Part shown: in pieces, positions 25,134-34,388 of the stretch
Numbering within the stretch: position 1 is the stretch's first letter
How the letters are laid out: each line of letters starts with the position of its first letter
Assembly: GCA_000492175.2 (NCBI GenBank)
Contig: CP097573.1
Coordinates: 2,294,001 to 2,358,000, forward strand
Direction: 5' to 3'
Source: Firmicutes bacterium ASF500
Lineage (GTDB): Bacteria; Bacillota; Clostridia; Oscillospirales; Oscillospiraceae
Length of the DNA: 64,000 nucleotides
Notes under the pieces: generated by a model
Database searches by the model: none
The model's input: only the letters and a program-made list of their open reading frames with translations
What the model was told of the DNA's origin: nothing
Program-made: the position numbers and the translations under genes

Positions 25134-26141
25134 TTGACCATCAAAGATATCGCCCGGCTGTCTGGGTACGGCGTGGCAACCGTGTCCCGGGTGCTCAACG
25201 ACCATCCCGACGTCAGCGACGAAACCAGGCGCCGGGTGCTGGCGGTGGTGGAGGAACAGGGCTTTCAGCCCAACAACAACGCCAAGCACCTGAAACAGCA
25301 ATCCAGCACCAGCATCGCGATCATTGTCAAGGGCACCATGAATCTGCTCTTTGCCGATTTGGTGGAGCGGCTTCAGGCTCTGCTCCGGGACGCGGAGGAG
25401 GACGCCGCCGTCTATTACCTGGACGAGGACGCCAACGAGGTGGCTTACGCCCTCCAGCTGTGCCGGGAGCGCCGGCCCATGGGGATCTTCTTTCTGGGGG
25501 GCGACCTGGAGCTGTTCCGGGCCGGCTTCTCCCCCATCACCATCCCCTGCGTGCTTCTGACCAACAGCGCCCGGGAGCTGGGGTTTGGGAATCTGTCCTC
25601 CTTTACCACCGACGACGGCGCGGCGGCGGAGCAGGTCATCGAGCTGCTGGGCGGACACGGCCACCGGCACATCGGCCTGCTGGGCGGCAACTGGTCCTGT
25701 TCACAGATCAGCTTCCGCCGCCTGACGGGCTGCCGGAACGCCTGCGCCCGCCTGGACATCCCTTTCGATGTGGACCGCCAGTGTGAGCCCTGCCGCTACT
25801 CCATGCCCGAGGCCTACGCCGCCACCCGGGTACTGCTGGAGCGGTGCCCCGAGCTGACGGCCATCTTCGCGGTCAGCGACGTGATGGCCCTGGGGGCCAT
25901 TCGGGCCCTCCGGGACATGGGAAAGCGGGTGCCGGAGGATATCTCGGTGGTGGGCTACGACGGCCTGGTCAGCGGGCAGTACTCCCTCCCCCGGCTGACC
26001 ACCGTCCGCCAGGATACCCAACAGCTGGCCGAGCGGGGGGTGGACGCCCTCCTTCGGGGTATCGCCCGGAACAGTCCCCCCGTCCATGAGCTGGTCCCCT
26101 TCCAGCTGATTGAGGGGGAGAGCGTGGCCCAGCTGTCATAA
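25134..26141 (+). CDS. LacI family transcriptional repressor
   Basis: 335 residues: N-terminal LacI helix-turn-helix and hinge (TIKDIARLSGYGVATVSRVLN, about 1-50) and a periplasmic-binding-protein-like sensor core (about 60-335, with FAVSDVMALGAIRALRDMGKRVPEDISVVGYDG). The TTG start at 25134 is used because the HTH begins right there and GAAGGAAGGGA precedes it. It probably binds the 36-bp operator at 21785-21820 and is released by the imported sugar. Confidence 0.94.
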   Translation: MTIKDIARLSGYGVATVSRVLNDHPDVSDETRRRVLAVVEEQGFQPNNNAKHLKQQSSTSIAIIVKGTMNLLFADLVERLQALLRDAEEDAAVYYLDEDANEVAYALQLCRERRPMGIFFLGGDLELFRAGFSPITIPCVLLTNSARELGFGNLSSFTTDDGAAAEQVIELLGGHGHRHIGLLGGNWSCSQISFRRLTGCRNACARLDIPFDVDRQCEPCRYSMPEAYAATRVLLERCPELTAIFAVSDVMALGAIRALRDMGKRVPEDISVVGYDGLVSGQYSLPRLTTVRQDTQQLAERGVDALLRGIARNSPPVHELVPFQLIEGESVAQLS

Positions 26142-26148
26142 CCAACGG

Positions 26149-26172
26149 AGGGCCGCCTGACAGCGGCCCTTT
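26149..26172 (+). terminator. Weak hairpin between lacI-type gene and malQ
   Basis: AGGGCCGC and GCGGCCCT with a 6-nt loop, then TTATCC. Probably lets some transcripts through to malQ. Confidence 0.45.
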
Positions 26173-26198
26173 ATCCTAACAGAAACAGGTGAAAAGAC

Positions 26199-27692
26199 GT
26201 GAGAAAAGCAGGGATACTCATGCCCATTTCCTCCCTCCCCTCCCCCTACGGCATCGGGACGCTGGGGGCGGAGGCGCGGAAATTTGCAGACTTCCTGGCC
26301 GCCGGGGGGCAGAGCTGCTGGCAGCTGCTCCCCGTGGGCCCCACCAGCTACGGCGACTCCCCCTACCAGTCCTTCTCCTCCTTTGCCGGCAACCCCTACT
26401 TTATTGATTTAGATATCCTGGCTGAGTGGGGCCTTTTGGAGCCCGAAGAATATCAGTTTTTGAACTGGGGAAACGACCCTGGACAGGCAGACTATGAGCT
26501 CCTCTATAAAAACCGCTTTCAGGTGCTGCGCCTCGCCGTCTCCCGGCTGTCTCGGGGAGACAAATTTGAGATGCGGGGCACCCTCTGGGGCGCGGACTGG
26601 CTGGAAGACTACGCCCTGTTCATGGCCCTGAAGGACAAATTCGGGGGAGCCTCCTGGCTGGATTGGCCGGAGGAACTGCGTCTGCGTGAACCTGCCTCCC
26701 TGGCGCTGGCTCGGAAGGAGCTGGCAGCCGAAATTGACTTCTGGAAGTGGGTGCAGCATCTCTTTTTCAGTCAGTGGTGGAGCTTAAAGGAGTATGTCAA
26801 CCAAAAGAACATCTCCATCATCGGCGATCTGCCCATCTATGTGGCTTTGGACAGCGCAGACGTGTGGGCCAATCCAGACCAGTTTCAGCTGGACGAAAAC
26901 GGCCGGCCCACCGAGGTGGCCGGCTGTCCCCCCGACGGCTTCTCTGCCGATGGTCAGCTGTGGGGCAACCCCCTTTTTGACTGGGAGCGGATGAAGAAGG
27001 ACGGCTACGCCTGGTGGCTCAAGCGGATCGCCTGGCAGTTCCAGATCTGCGATACACTTCGCATCGACCACTTCCGAGGCTTCGACTCCTACTACGCCAT
27101 CCCCTATGGGGACGCCACCGCCAAAAACGGCCGCTGGAAGCCCGGCCCGGGCATCGGCTTCTTCAAGGCGGTGAACAAGGCGCTGGGCAAAAAGGATATC
27201 ATCGCTGAGGATCTGGGCTTTCTCACCCCCTCGGTGCATAAGCTGCTCAAGGACTCGGGCTACCCCGGCATGAAGGTGCTGGAGTTCGCCTTCGACAGCC
27301 GGGACACGGGCAGCGACTACCTGCCCCACTGCTACAGCCCCCACTGCGTGGTCTACGCCGGCACCCACGACAACGACACCATCCAGGGCTGGATGGCCTC
27401 CGCCCCCAAAAAGGATGTGTCCTTTGCCAAGGCCTACCTGCGCCTGAGCAAGCGGGAGGGCTACCACTGGGGCATGATGCGCTCCGCCTGGGCCTCCCCC
27501 GCCGATTTGGCCGTGATGCAGTTCCAGGACCTGCTGGGCCTTGGCTCCGAGGCCCGGATGAATACCCCCTCCACCCTGGGGAATAACTGGAAATGGCGCG
27601 CCCTGCCCGGCACCTTTGACGAAAAGCTCTCCAAGCGCCTGCGCCGGGAGATGAAGGTGTATCAGCGTCTGCCCAAGAAAAAGAAGAAGTAG
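26199..27692 (+). CDS. malQ: 4-alpha-glucanotransferase (amylomaltase)
   Basis: GH77 enzyme that transfers maltosyl and longer alpha-1,4-glucan units between chains, releasing glucose from small maltodextrins. 497 residues; catalytic Asp290 (LRIDHFRGFD), Glu337 (IIAEDLGFLTP) and Asp391 (AGTHDNDT) are in place. GTG start at 26199 after an ACAGGTG-like site; the first residues MRKAGILMPISSLPSPYGIG are normal for MalQ. Downstream of the LacI importer operon and upstream of glgP, forming a maltodextrin breakdown set. The very basic KKKKK tail is unusual but minor. Confidence 0.95.
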   Translation: MRKAGILMPISSLPSPYGIGTLGAEARKFADFLAAGGQSCWQLLPVGPTSYGDSPYQSFSSFAGNPYFIDLDILAEWGLLEPEEYQFLNWGNDPGQADYELLYKNRFQVLRLAVSRLSRGDKFEMRGTLWGADWLEDYALFMALKDKFGGASWLDWPEELRLREPASLALARKELAAEIDFWKWVQHLFFSQWWSLKEYVNQKNISIIGDLPIYVALDSADVWANPDQFQLDENGRPTEVAGCPPDGFSADGQLWGNPLFDWERMKKDGYAWWLKRIAWQFQICDTLRIDHFRGFDSYYAIPYGDATAKNGRWKPGPGIGFFKAVNKALGKKDIIAEDLGFLTPSVHKLLKDSGYPGMKVLEFAFDSRDTGSDYLPHCYSPHCVVYAGTHDNDTIQGWMASAPKKDVSFAKAYLRLSKREGYHWGMMRSAWASPADLAVMQFQDLLGLGSEARMNTPSTLGNNWKWRALPGTFDEKLSKRLRREMKVYQRLPKKKKK

Positions 27693-27694
27693 CC

Positions 27695-27929
27695 TCCGGG
27701 GCGGAGGATTGATTTCGCCGCAGGCGAAATGTGCGAAGCAAACGAGGTCTTAGAGTCTCATGTAGGGGCGGATATCATCCGCCCGCCGGACATCGCCTGG
27801 ACCTGACGGGCGGATCATATCCGCCCCTACAACGCCCCCCGCAGGACCCTGTAGGGCGGGACGACTCGGCCCGCCGCCCTGAAAACAACGCGCCCCTGGA
27901 GAACGGCGTGCCCAGTGGTCACGCCCTAC
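27695..27929. repeat. Three repeat units between malQ and glgP
   Basis: 27695-27752 is a fragment of the second repeat class (GGGGCGGAGGATTG, a small hairpin, then GTGCGAAGCAAACGAGGTCT), matching 30615-30670. 27762-27830 is type B (ends GTAGGGGCGGATATC and CATATCCGCCCCTAC). 27851-27929 is type A. They fill the whole gap 27693-27969; no promoter for glgP is evident. Confidence 0.8.
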
Positions 27930-27969
27930 ACAGCACCCCCATAATCTCACAACAAGGAGATGTCTCTCA

Positions 27970-30249
27970 ATGCAACTGAAAGAACAGCTTTTCCAGACCA
28001 CGCAGGCCCGATTTGGCTGCGCGCCCGACCAGTGCGACGACCACCAGCTGTATGAGGCCCTGCTGATCCTGACCCGGAGCATGGCTCAGGACCGGCCCGC
28101 CCCCGGAGGGGCGCGGAAGCTCTATTACTTCTCCGCCGAGTTCCTGATGGGCAAGCTGCTGAGCAACAATCTGCTTGCCCTGGGCATCCACGGCGAGGTG
28201 AAGGAGCTGCTGGCCGACCTGGGCCGGGACCTGGGGGTTATCGAGTCTATGGAGCCCGAGCCCTCCCTGGGCAACGGCGGGCTGGGCCGTCTGGCCGCCT
28301 GCTTCCTGGACTCCATTGCCGCCCTGGGCCTGCCCGGCGACGGCGTGGGCCTGAACTACCACTACGGCCTGTTCCGCCAGAAATTTGACAAAAACCGCCA
28401 GACCGAGGTCCCCGACCCCTGGATGGAGGCGGACAGCTGGCTCATCCCCACCGGGGTGGCTTTCAACGTGCCCTTTGGCGGCTTCGATCTGAAGGCGGTG
28501 CTCTACGACATCGCTATTCCCGGAGCCGGGAATCAGTACGCCAACCGCCTCCATCTCTTCGACGTGGCCGAGCCCGCCGACAAGCCCTGGGTGGGCATCG
28601 ACTTCGACAAGGGGGACATCGCCCACCGGCTCACCTCCTTCCTCTACCCCGACGACAGCGACGAGGCAGGCCGGCTGCTCCGGGTGTATCAGCAGTACTT
28701 CATGGTGTCCGCCGGGGCCCAGCTCATTCTGTCCGAGCTGGAGGCCAAGGGATATCCCCTGAACACTCTGGCCGACCATGTGGCCATCCAGATCAACGAC
28801 ACCCACCCCTCCATGGTCATCCCCGAGCTCATCCGCCTGCTCACCGGGAAGGGCATGTCCTTTGACGAGGCCCTGGACCAGGTGCGCCGGACCTGCGCCT
28901 ACACCAACCACACCATTCTGGCCGAGGCCCTGGAGAAATGGCCGCTGGCTTTCATTGAGAAGGTGGCTCCCGGGCTGGTGCCCGTCATTCAGGAGCTGGA
29001 CCGCCGGATGAAGGAGGCCTATCCCGACCCCCGGGTGGCTATCATCGACGGGGAGAACCGGGTCCATATGGCCCATATGGACATCCACTGCGGCTATTCC
29101 GTAAACGGCGTGGCCGCCCTCCACACGGAAATTTTAAAGAGCTCCGAGCTCAAGCACTTCTATGACCTCTATCCGGAAAAGTTCAACAACAAGACCAACG
29201 GCGTCACCCTCCGGCGGTGGCTGGAGGCCTGCGACCCCGAGCTGGCCGGGCTCATCGACAGCTGCATCGGCCCCCACTGGCGGCAGGACGCCGGGAAGCT
29301 GGAGAAGCTGCTGGAGTTCCAGGAGGACGAGAAGGTGCTGGACCGCCTGCTGGAGGTGAAGCAGCACAACAAGGACCACCTGTGCCGGGTGCTGTGGGCC
29401 ACCCAGGGCATTGAGCTGGGCCCCTATTCCGTTTTTGACATCCAGGTGAAGCGGCTCCACGAGTATAAGCGCCAGCAGATGAACGCGCTGTATATCATTC
29501 ACAAGTACCTGGAGATCAAGGACGGCCGCCTGCCTGAGCGCCCCGTGACCATCCTCTTCGGGGCCAAGGCGGCCCCCGCCTATGTGATGGCTAAGCACAT
29601 CATCCACCTGATCCTCTGCCTCCAGCGGCTCATCGACCAGGACCCCCAGGTCCGGCCCTGGCTGCGGGTGGCTATGGTGGAGAACTACAACGTCACCTGG
29701 GCCGAGCGGCTCATCCCCGCCTGCGATATCTCCGAGCAGATCTCCCTGGCCTCCAAGGAGGCCAGCGGCACCGGCAACATGAAGTTCATGGCAAACGGCG
29801 CTATTACCCTGGGCACCCTGGACGGGGCCAACGTGGAGATCGCCCAGCTGGTGGGGGAGGACAACATCTATACCTTCGGCGCCCACAGCGACACGGTGAT
29901 CGGCCTGTACCAAGGCAATGAGCCCGACGGGCGGGCCTACCGCCCCCTGGACTGCTACCACCGCCCAGCGGTGGAGCGGCTGGTGGACTTCCTGGTCTCC
30001 CCTGAGTTGCTGGCGATTGGCGACCCGGCCAGCCTGTCCCAACTGTGGAAGGATATGAAGAACAAGGACTGGTTTATGGCCCTTCTGGACGTGGAGGAGT
30101 ATATCGCCGCCAAGGACCGCTGCCTGCGGGACTACGGCGACCGCCGTGCCTGGGCGAAAAAGATGCTGGTCAACATCGCCAAGTCGGGGTATTTCTCCTC
30201 TGACCGGACCATTGCCCAGTACAATGAGGATATTTGGAAGCTGAAATAA
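27970..30249 (+). CDS. glgP: Glycogen/maltodextrin phosphorylase
   Basis: GT35 enzyme that releases glucose-1-phosphate from alpha-1,4-glucans; PLP-dependent, 759 residues. Lys605 in [14 protein letters not shown] is the PLP lysine. [19 protein letters not shown] and the KRLHEYKRQ motif are typical. Length is shorter than animal phosphorylases, which carry extra regulatory segments. AACAAGGAG precedes the ATG. Works with MalQ on linear dextrins taken up by the ABC importer or stored as glycogen. Confidence 0.96.
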   Translation: MQLKEQLFQTTQARFGCAPDQCDDHQLYEALLILTRSMAQDRPAPGGARKLYYFSAEFLMGKLLSNNLLALGIHGEVKELLADLGRDLGVIESMEPEPSLGNGGLGRLAACFLDSIAALGLPGDGVGLNYHYGLFRQKFDKNRQTEVPDPWMEADSWLIPTGVAFNVPFGGFDLKAVLYDIAIPGAGNQYANRLHLFDVAEPADKPWVGIDFDKGDIAHRLTSFLYPDDSDEAGRLLRVYQQYFMVSAGAQLILSELEAKGYPLNTLADHVAIQINDTHPSMVIPELIRLLTGKGMSFDEALDQVRRTCAYTNHTILAEALEKWPLAFIEKVAPGLVPVIQELDRRMKEAYPDPRVAIIDGENRVHMAHMDIHCGYSVNGVAALHTEILKSSELKHFYDLYPEKFNNKTNGVTLRRWLEACDPELAGLIDSCIGPHWRQDAGKLEKLLEFQEDEKVLDRLLEVKQHNKDHLCRVLWATQGIELGPYSVFDIQVKRLHEYKRQQMNALYIIHKYLEIKDGRLPERPVTILFGAKAAPAYVMAKHIIHLILCLQRLIDQDPQVRPWLRVAMVENYNVTWAERLIPACDISEQISLASKEASGTGNMKFMANGAITLGTLDGANVEIAQLVGEDNIYTFGAHSDTVIGLYQGNEPDGRAYRPLDCYHRPAVERLVDFLVSPELLAIGDPASLSQLWKDMKNKDWFMALLDVEEYIAAKDRCLRDYGDRRAWAKKMLVNIAKSGYFSSDRTIAQYNEDIWKLK

Positions 30250-30261
30250 CAAAACGTAGCA

Positions 30262-30294
30262 AAGCGCGCCCCTTCACCGGGGCGCGCTTGTTCT
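30262..30294 (+). terminator. Terminator after glgP
   Basis: AAGCGCGCCCC and GGGGCGCGCTT form an 11-bp stem with a 6-nt loop; GTTCTT follows. It lies 12 bp after the stop. Confidence 0.75.
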
Positions 30295-30402
30295 TATGTG
30301 ATTTTCCACCGGCCTGTCAGTGCATCCGGGGCGTTTTCCACATGCCATAGGTACCGCTTCAGTATCTGCCGTATATACCCCGGCACCGTCCGCCCTGTTT
30401 CC

Positions 30403-30559
30403 TCCGCCCGCCGGACATCGCCTGGACCTGACGGGCGGATAATATCCGCCCCTACAGGGGCGCACCTCCGCAGGGCGTTGTAGGGCGGGACGACCCGGCG
30501 CGCCGCCCACGGAGAGTGGGTGCCCTCGGGGACGGCGCGGCGGGGTCGTCGCGCCCTAC
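30403..30559. repeat. Partial type B and full type A palindromes
   Basis: 30403-30455 lacks the left GTAG end of type B but keeps the centre (CCGCCGGACATCGCCTGGAC, as at 27780-27800) and the right end. 30480-30559 is type A. The linker between them (GGGGCGCACCTCCGCAGGGC) resembles that at 14853-14876. The earlier part of the gap, 30295-30400, holds nothing recognisable. Confidence 0.8.
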
Positions 30560-30574
30560 GTCCCCGCCGCAGCG

Positions 30575-30779
30575 GACAAGCCTCCTTTTGAAAGGAGGTG
30601 CCCCAGTTCGCAAACTGGGGCGGAGGATTGCATTTTGGCGAAGCCAAAATATGCGGAGCAAACGGGGTCTCAGCAAATTTTGTTTACTCCGTATGTTCGG
30701 CTTCGCCGAACGCAATCCTCAGTCAGCTTCGCTGACAGCTCCTTTCAAAAGGAGCCGGGCCGCCTGCGGGCGGGACGGG
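30575..30779. repeat. Long imperfect palindrome, second repeat class
   Basis: About 200 bp. Outer arms GCCTCCTTTTGAAAGGAGG and GCTCCTTTCAAAAGGAGC, a CCCCAGTTCGCAAACTGGGG hairpin, GGAGGATTGC on the left facing GCAATCCTC on the right, and further small hairpins with TTCG loops (GGCTTCGCC, CAGCTTCGCTG). It ends with CGCCTGCGGGCGGGACG, also seen at 41697-41712 in reverse. Related copies: 27695-27752 and 41695-41851. No gene inside. Confidence 0.75.
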
Positions 30780-30784
30780 GGACT

Positions 30785-31579
30785 TCATTCCAGACAGCTC
30801 AGCACGGCCCAGGCCGCGCCCTCTTCGGCGTTGGAGGGGGCAACGCGGGCGGCGGTGTCCTTCACGTTCCGGGGGGCGTTGTCCATTACAATAGGCAGAC
30901 CCACCGCCCGGAGGACCTCCAGATCGTTTTCACTGTCGCCCACGGCGGCGCACTCCTCCAGGGAAACGCCGTATTGCCCGGCGATCAGGGCCAGAGCCCG
31001 GCCCTTGTCCGCCCCGGCGGCTACCAGCTCAAAGTCGTGACTGCTGGAGGTGGTGAGGAACACCCCCTCCAGCGCGGCCAACTCCTGGACGGGATAGCGG
31101 GCGGGGTCCAGCTCCCCGTGAAGCTTGGTCAGGGGGAGGCTGTGTGCCTCCATGTAACCGATGGGGTCGTCGGTGACCACCGCGTTCTGGTGAAAGGCGG
31201 GGAAGGGGTAATACTGCTCCAGCTCCCGCTTGTAGGCAGTGCTCACCAGGGTCCGCTCCCCGGCAAAGATGAGCAGGCCCACCCCCTCCCAGCTTAGGGC
31301 CAGCTCCAGGGCGCGGCGGGCGGCGGGCTCGGGCACGTCCCACCGCCGGAGGGTCCTGCCGCCGTCCCTCACCAGCGCGCCCCCGGTGGAGGCGTTCAGC
31401 GTGCTGCATCCCGCCTCCTGGGCGAACCAGGCCGCCTCGTGGCAGTCCCGGCCGGTGTTGACCACCACCTGGACTCCCGCCGCCCGCGCCCTGGCAATGG
31501 CCGCTTTAGAGGCCTCCGTGACCCGGCCCCTGGGGTCCAGAAGGGTGCCGTCCAGGTCCAGGGAAATGAGTTTTATCAT
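30785..31579 (-). CDS. Cof-type HAD hydrolase
   Basis: 264-residue phosphatase of the HAD superfamily, Cof/YidA group. Nucleophile motif LDLDGTLLD (Asp8, Asp10), motif II NTGRD, motif III Lys in GADKGRAL and motif IV GDSENDLEVL. Such proteins dephosphorylate sugar phosphates or cofactors; the substrate cannot be told. The ATG at 31579 is preferred over a GTG three codons earlier, which overlaps the GGAG. Monocistronic between repeats. Confidence 0.9.
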   Translation of the reverse strand: MIKLISLDLDGTLLDPRGRVTEASKAAIARARAAGVQVVVNTGRDCHEAAWFAQEAGCSTLNASTGGALVRDGGRTLRRWDVPEPAARRALELALSWEGVGLLIFAGERTLVSTAYKRELEQYYPFPAFHQNAVVTDDPIGYMEAHSLPLTKLHGELDPARYPVQELAALEGVFLTTSSSHDFELVAAGADKGRALALIAGQYGVSLEECAAVGDSENDLEVLRAVGLPIVMDNAPRNVKDTAARVAPSNAEEGAAWAVLSCLE

Positions 31580-31606
31580 GTTTATCACGTCTCCGTAATC
31601 GCTTTT

Positions 31607-31683
31607 GTAGGGGCGGGTATTACCCGCCCGCCGTTGCGGTACCTATTTCGGGGATGATACGGGCGGATGATATCCGCCCCTAC
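31607..31683. repeat. Type B palindrome between feoB and HAD gene
   Basis: 77 bp: left half GTAGGGGCGGGTATTACCCG, right half CGGATGATATCCGCCCCTAC. The left stem (GGCGGGTA/TACCCGCC) differs from the common GGCGGATA/TATCCGCC but remains fully paired. Confidence 0.82.
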
Positions 31684-31697
31684 ACAGGAACTGCCGT

Positions 31698-34091
31698 TTA
31701 TAGGAATAAGCTCCCAACTTGGAAAACCAGTAAGGCCGTCACATAGGCACAGCCCACCTGCCAGGCGATGGAGAACCAGGCCCATTTCCGGCTCTGCATC
31801 TCCTTAAAGAGGGTGGACACCGCCGCCATGCAGGGGACGTAGAGCAAAATGAACACCAGCATAGCGAAGGCGGACAGAGGGGTGAAGCCGGTCATGGCGG
31901 CGGCTACCTCGCCGCTGGCGGCGGTGAGGGAGAAGCCGTAGAACATGGACAGGGAGGACACCACCATCTCCTTGGCAATCAGTCCGGTGAGCAGGGCCAC
32001 AGCGGCCTGCCAGAAGCCGAAGCCGCAGGGGGCAAAGACGGGGGCCAGCACATTGCCCAGGGCTCCCAGCATACTGTGGGTGGGGTCGTCCACCATGCGC
32101 AGGGAGAAGTCGAAGGACTGGAGCAGCCAGAGGACCATGGACATAAGCAGAATCAGCGTCCCGGCCTTGACCAGAAAGCCCTTCACCTTCTGCCACACGT
32201 GGGTGAGCATATTGCCAATAGAGGGCAGGCGGTAGGGGGGCAGCTCCAGCACGAAGGGGGCGGGCTCCCCGGCGAACAGGGTCTTTTTGAAGAACAGCCC
32301 GGAGGCAATACCCACCAGCATCCCGATGATGTACAGCCCAAAGACCACCAGCCCCGCCCAGGGGCCAAAGAAGGCGGCGGAGATGAGCCCGTAGACAGGC
32401 AGCTTGGCGGAGCAGGACATGAAGGGCACCAGGAGGATGGTCATGCGGCGGTCCTTCTCGTTCTCCATGGTCCGGGCCCCCATGATGGCGGGCACCGAAC
32501 AGCCGAAGCCCATGAGCATGGGGATGAAGGCCTTGCCGCTCAGCCCGAACCGGCGCAGGGCCCGGTCCATGATGAAGGCCGCCCGGGACATATAGCCCGA
32601 GTCCTCCAGAAAGGACAGGAACAGGAACAGCAGAGCGATCTGGGGCAGGAAGGTGAGCACGCCCCCCACGCCGGCAATGATGCCGTCGCAGGCCAGGGAG
32701 ATGAGGACGTGGGACACCCCCAGCCCCTCCAGCGTGGGGGCCAGCCACTGGGACAGTCCGTCCATCCCCGCCCCCACGCCGTCGGACAGCCAGGAGCCGA
32801 AGGGGCCGAAGGTGATGACGAACATCACCAGCATGGTACACAGGAACAGGGGGATGGCGAATACCCGGTGGGTGACCACCTTGTCGATCTTCTCGCTGAG
32901 GGTGAGCTCCCCGGGCACGCCCCCCCGGGCCACCGAGGCGGAGACCACCCGCTGTATGTACTGATACCGGCTGTCGGCGATAAGGGTCTCCCGGTCGCCC
33001 AGGTCGCTGGAGTTCTCATACTCCGCCACCAGGGCGTCCAGCCGCCGCTTCACCTCCGGGGGGAGGTTCAGCGCCTTCTCCACAATAGAATCCCCCTCCA
33101 GCAGCTTGATGGAGGCCCAGTGGGCGGGCAGATCGGCGGCGTAGGCGTAGTCGTGCAAAAGCTCGCCCATGCGGTGGTGGATGTCGTGAGTGTAGTCGTC
33201 GTAGAGGTCGTCGGGCTCCACCGTCACCCCCAGGTGCATCTGGCGGTGGGCGGTGTGCATCAGCTCCTCGATGCCCTCCCCCGTCCGGGCGGTGATGGGG
33301 ATCACCGGTACCCCCAGCTCCTTGGACAGCCGGTCCACGTCGATCCTGTCCCCCCGCTTCTCCACCTCGTCCATGAAGTTCAGAGCCAGCACAGTGGGCC
33401 GCTCCAGCTCCAGCAGCTGGACGGTGAGGTACAGGTTGCGCTCCAGGTTGGTGGCGTCCACAATGTCAATGATGCAGTCGGGGGCCTCGCCGATGATGAA
33501 GTCCCGGGCTACGATCTCCTCCATGGAGTAGGGGGACAAGGAGTAGATGCCGGGCAGGTCCACCACCGTCACCGTCCGGTCGCCGATGCGGGTCTCCCCC
33601 TCCTTTTTCTCCACCGTGACGCCCGGCCAGTTGCCCACGTACTGGTTGGAGCCGGTGAGGGCGTTGAACAGGGTGGTCTTGCCGCAGTTGGGGTTGCCCG
33701 CCAGGGCCACCCGCATGGTGCGTCGGTCGTGCTCGGCGGGGTCGTACCGGCCGCTGTGGGCCTCCAGCTCGTGCTCGTGGGCCCGGAGCTGGCGGCGGGC
33801 AATTTCCGGGTCCCGGCGGGTCATGGCCGCCCGGGCCGCGCCGGAGCTCCTGGGCCGGGGCTGGCCCATAGCAATCTGGGCGGCGTCTGACTTCCGCAGG
33901 GACAGCTCGTACCCCCGCAGGCTCACCTCGATGGGGTCGCCCAGGGGGGCGATCTTGGTCACCCGTACCTCGGTGCCCGGCGTGAGGCCCATATCCACCA
34001 GACGGCGCTTCACCGTCCCTGATTGATTGCCGATGGACAGGATGGTCCCGCGCTCGCCGGGGGCCAGGTCCTCTAATGTTCTTTTGCTCAT
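31698..34091 (-). CDS. feoB: Fused FeoA-FeoB ferrous iron transporter
   Basis: Fe(II) importer of 797 residues. Residues about 1-76 form a FeoA SH3-like domain (LAPGERGTILSI...VDMGLTPGTEVRV). A basic linker leads to the G domain with G1 GNPNCGKT (132-139), G3 VVDLPGIYSLSPYS and G4-like LNFMDE, then a helical spacer and the FeoB membrane part with Gate motifs (MGFGCSVPAIMGARTMEN, VPFMSCSAKLPVYG). Usually feoA is a separate gene; here it is fused in frame. Promoter and a DtxR-like dyad lie upstream, fitting iron control. GGAGGAACC precedes the ATG. Confidence 0.95.
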   Translation of the reverse strand: MSKRTLEDLAPGERGTILSIGNQSGTVKRRLVDMGLTPGTEVRVTKIAPLGDPIEVSLRGYELSLRKSDAAQIAMGQPRPRSSGAARAAMTRRDPEIARRQLRAHEHELEAHSGRYDPAEHDRRTMRVALAGNPNCGKTTLFNALTGSNQYVGNWPGVTVEKKEGETRIGDRTVTVVDLPGIYSLSPYSMEEIVARDFIIGEAPDCIIDIVDATNLERNLYLTVQLLELERPTVLALNFMDEVEKRGDRIDVDRLSKELGVPVIPITARTGEGIEELMHTAHRQMHLGVTVEPDDLYDDYTHDIHHRMGELLHDYAYAADLPAHWASIKLLEGDSIVEKALNLPPEVKRRLDALVAEYENSSDLGDRETLIADSRYQYIQRVVSASVARGGVPGELTLSEKIDKVVTHRVFAIPLFLCTMLVMFVITFGPFGSWLSDGVGAGMDGLSQWLAPTLEGLGVSHVLISLACDGIIAGVGGVLTFLPQIALLFLFLSFLEDSGYMSRAAFIMDRALRRFGLSGKAFIPMLMGFGCSVPAIMGARTMENEKDRRMTILLVPFMSCSAKLPVYGLISAAFFGPWAGLVVFGLYIIGMLVGIASGLFFKKTLFAGEPAPFVLELPPYRLPSIGNMLTHVWQKVKGFLVKAGTLILLMSMVLWLLQSFDFSLRMVDDPTHSMLGALGNVLAPVFAPCGFGFWQAAVALLTGLIAKEMVVSSLSMFYGFSLTAASGEVAAAMTGFTPLSAFAMLVFILLYVPCMAAVSTLFKEMQSRKWAWFSIAWQVGCAYVTALLVFQVGSLFL

Positions 34092-34105
34092 ATGGTTCCT
34101 CCTGG

Positions 34106-34124
34106 TTAGTTAGTCATAACTTAC
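34106..34124. promoter_or_regulatory. DtxR/MntR-like operator upstream of feoAB
   Basis: AGTTA-GTCA-TAACT (34108-34121) is a perfect dyad; with flanking bases, GTTAGTTAG and ATAACTTAC are near-inverted. It resembles the TTAGGTTAG/CTAACCTAA pattern of DtxR-type iron repressors and lies between the promoter and the start codon. The regulator itself is not in the window. Confidence 0.5.
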
Positions 34125-34131
34125 TATCAAG

Positions 34132-34160
34132 GTTTTACCATAAACCAGAGCGGTTGTCAA
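34132..34160 (-). promoter_or_regulatory. Promoter for feoAB
   Basis: Minus strand: TTGACA (34160-34155), 17-bp spacer, TAAAAC (34137-34132). Confidence 0.65.
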
Positions 34161-34181
34161 GAGGTTTTTTGCCCGGAGACA

Positions 34182-34208
34182 GAAAAAATCCCCGGCACCC
34201 GCCGGGGA
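34182..34208 (-). terminator. Terminator of toxin-antitoxin unit
   Basis: TCCCCGGC and GCCGGGGA with a 4-nt loop; on the minus strand TTTTTT follows. It lies inside the reading frame of the damaged RelE-like gene, showing that frame's 3' part is not coding. Confidence 0.82.
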
Positions 34209-34388
34209 AAGGTTAAAAGAACGAGGGCCGGACAAAGGGAAACGTGTCAGCTGCTCCAGGGCGTCAAAAATCTGATCCGTGATCTTTCGGGCGGAGCTTG
34301 GGCCAGATAGAGCCATATGGACCTGAGCGATCTCCTCCAGCTCCCCCTGAGCGGGCGGAAGGATCTCCAGATCAAGAATTCTGTCCAT
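34209..34388 (-). pseudogene. Truncated RelE/ParE-type toxin gene
   Basis: The frame starting at ATG 34388 encodes a normal RelE/ParE N-terminus (MDRILDLEILPPAQGELEEI, ITDQIFDALEQLTRFPLSGPR) for about 60 residues. Beyond that the frame runs through the intrinsic terminator at 34182-34208 and the feoAB promoter region to a stop at 34110, giving residues unlike the family. The C-terminal half, with the strands and catalytic residues expected after FPLSGPR (the Y/R-rich end), is missing, so the toxin is probably inactive. It overlaps the antitoxin stop by 17 bp, as intact modules do. Confidence 0.7.

Noticed and set aside
30294..30647. Minus-strand frame ending ...YIRQILKRYLWHVENAPDALTG...
   Set aside because: Most of it is type A/B repeat DNA (typical repeat-derived residues such as GADIIRP and [10 protein letters not shown]). 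The last ~30 codons could be a gene remnant, but nothing identifies it.
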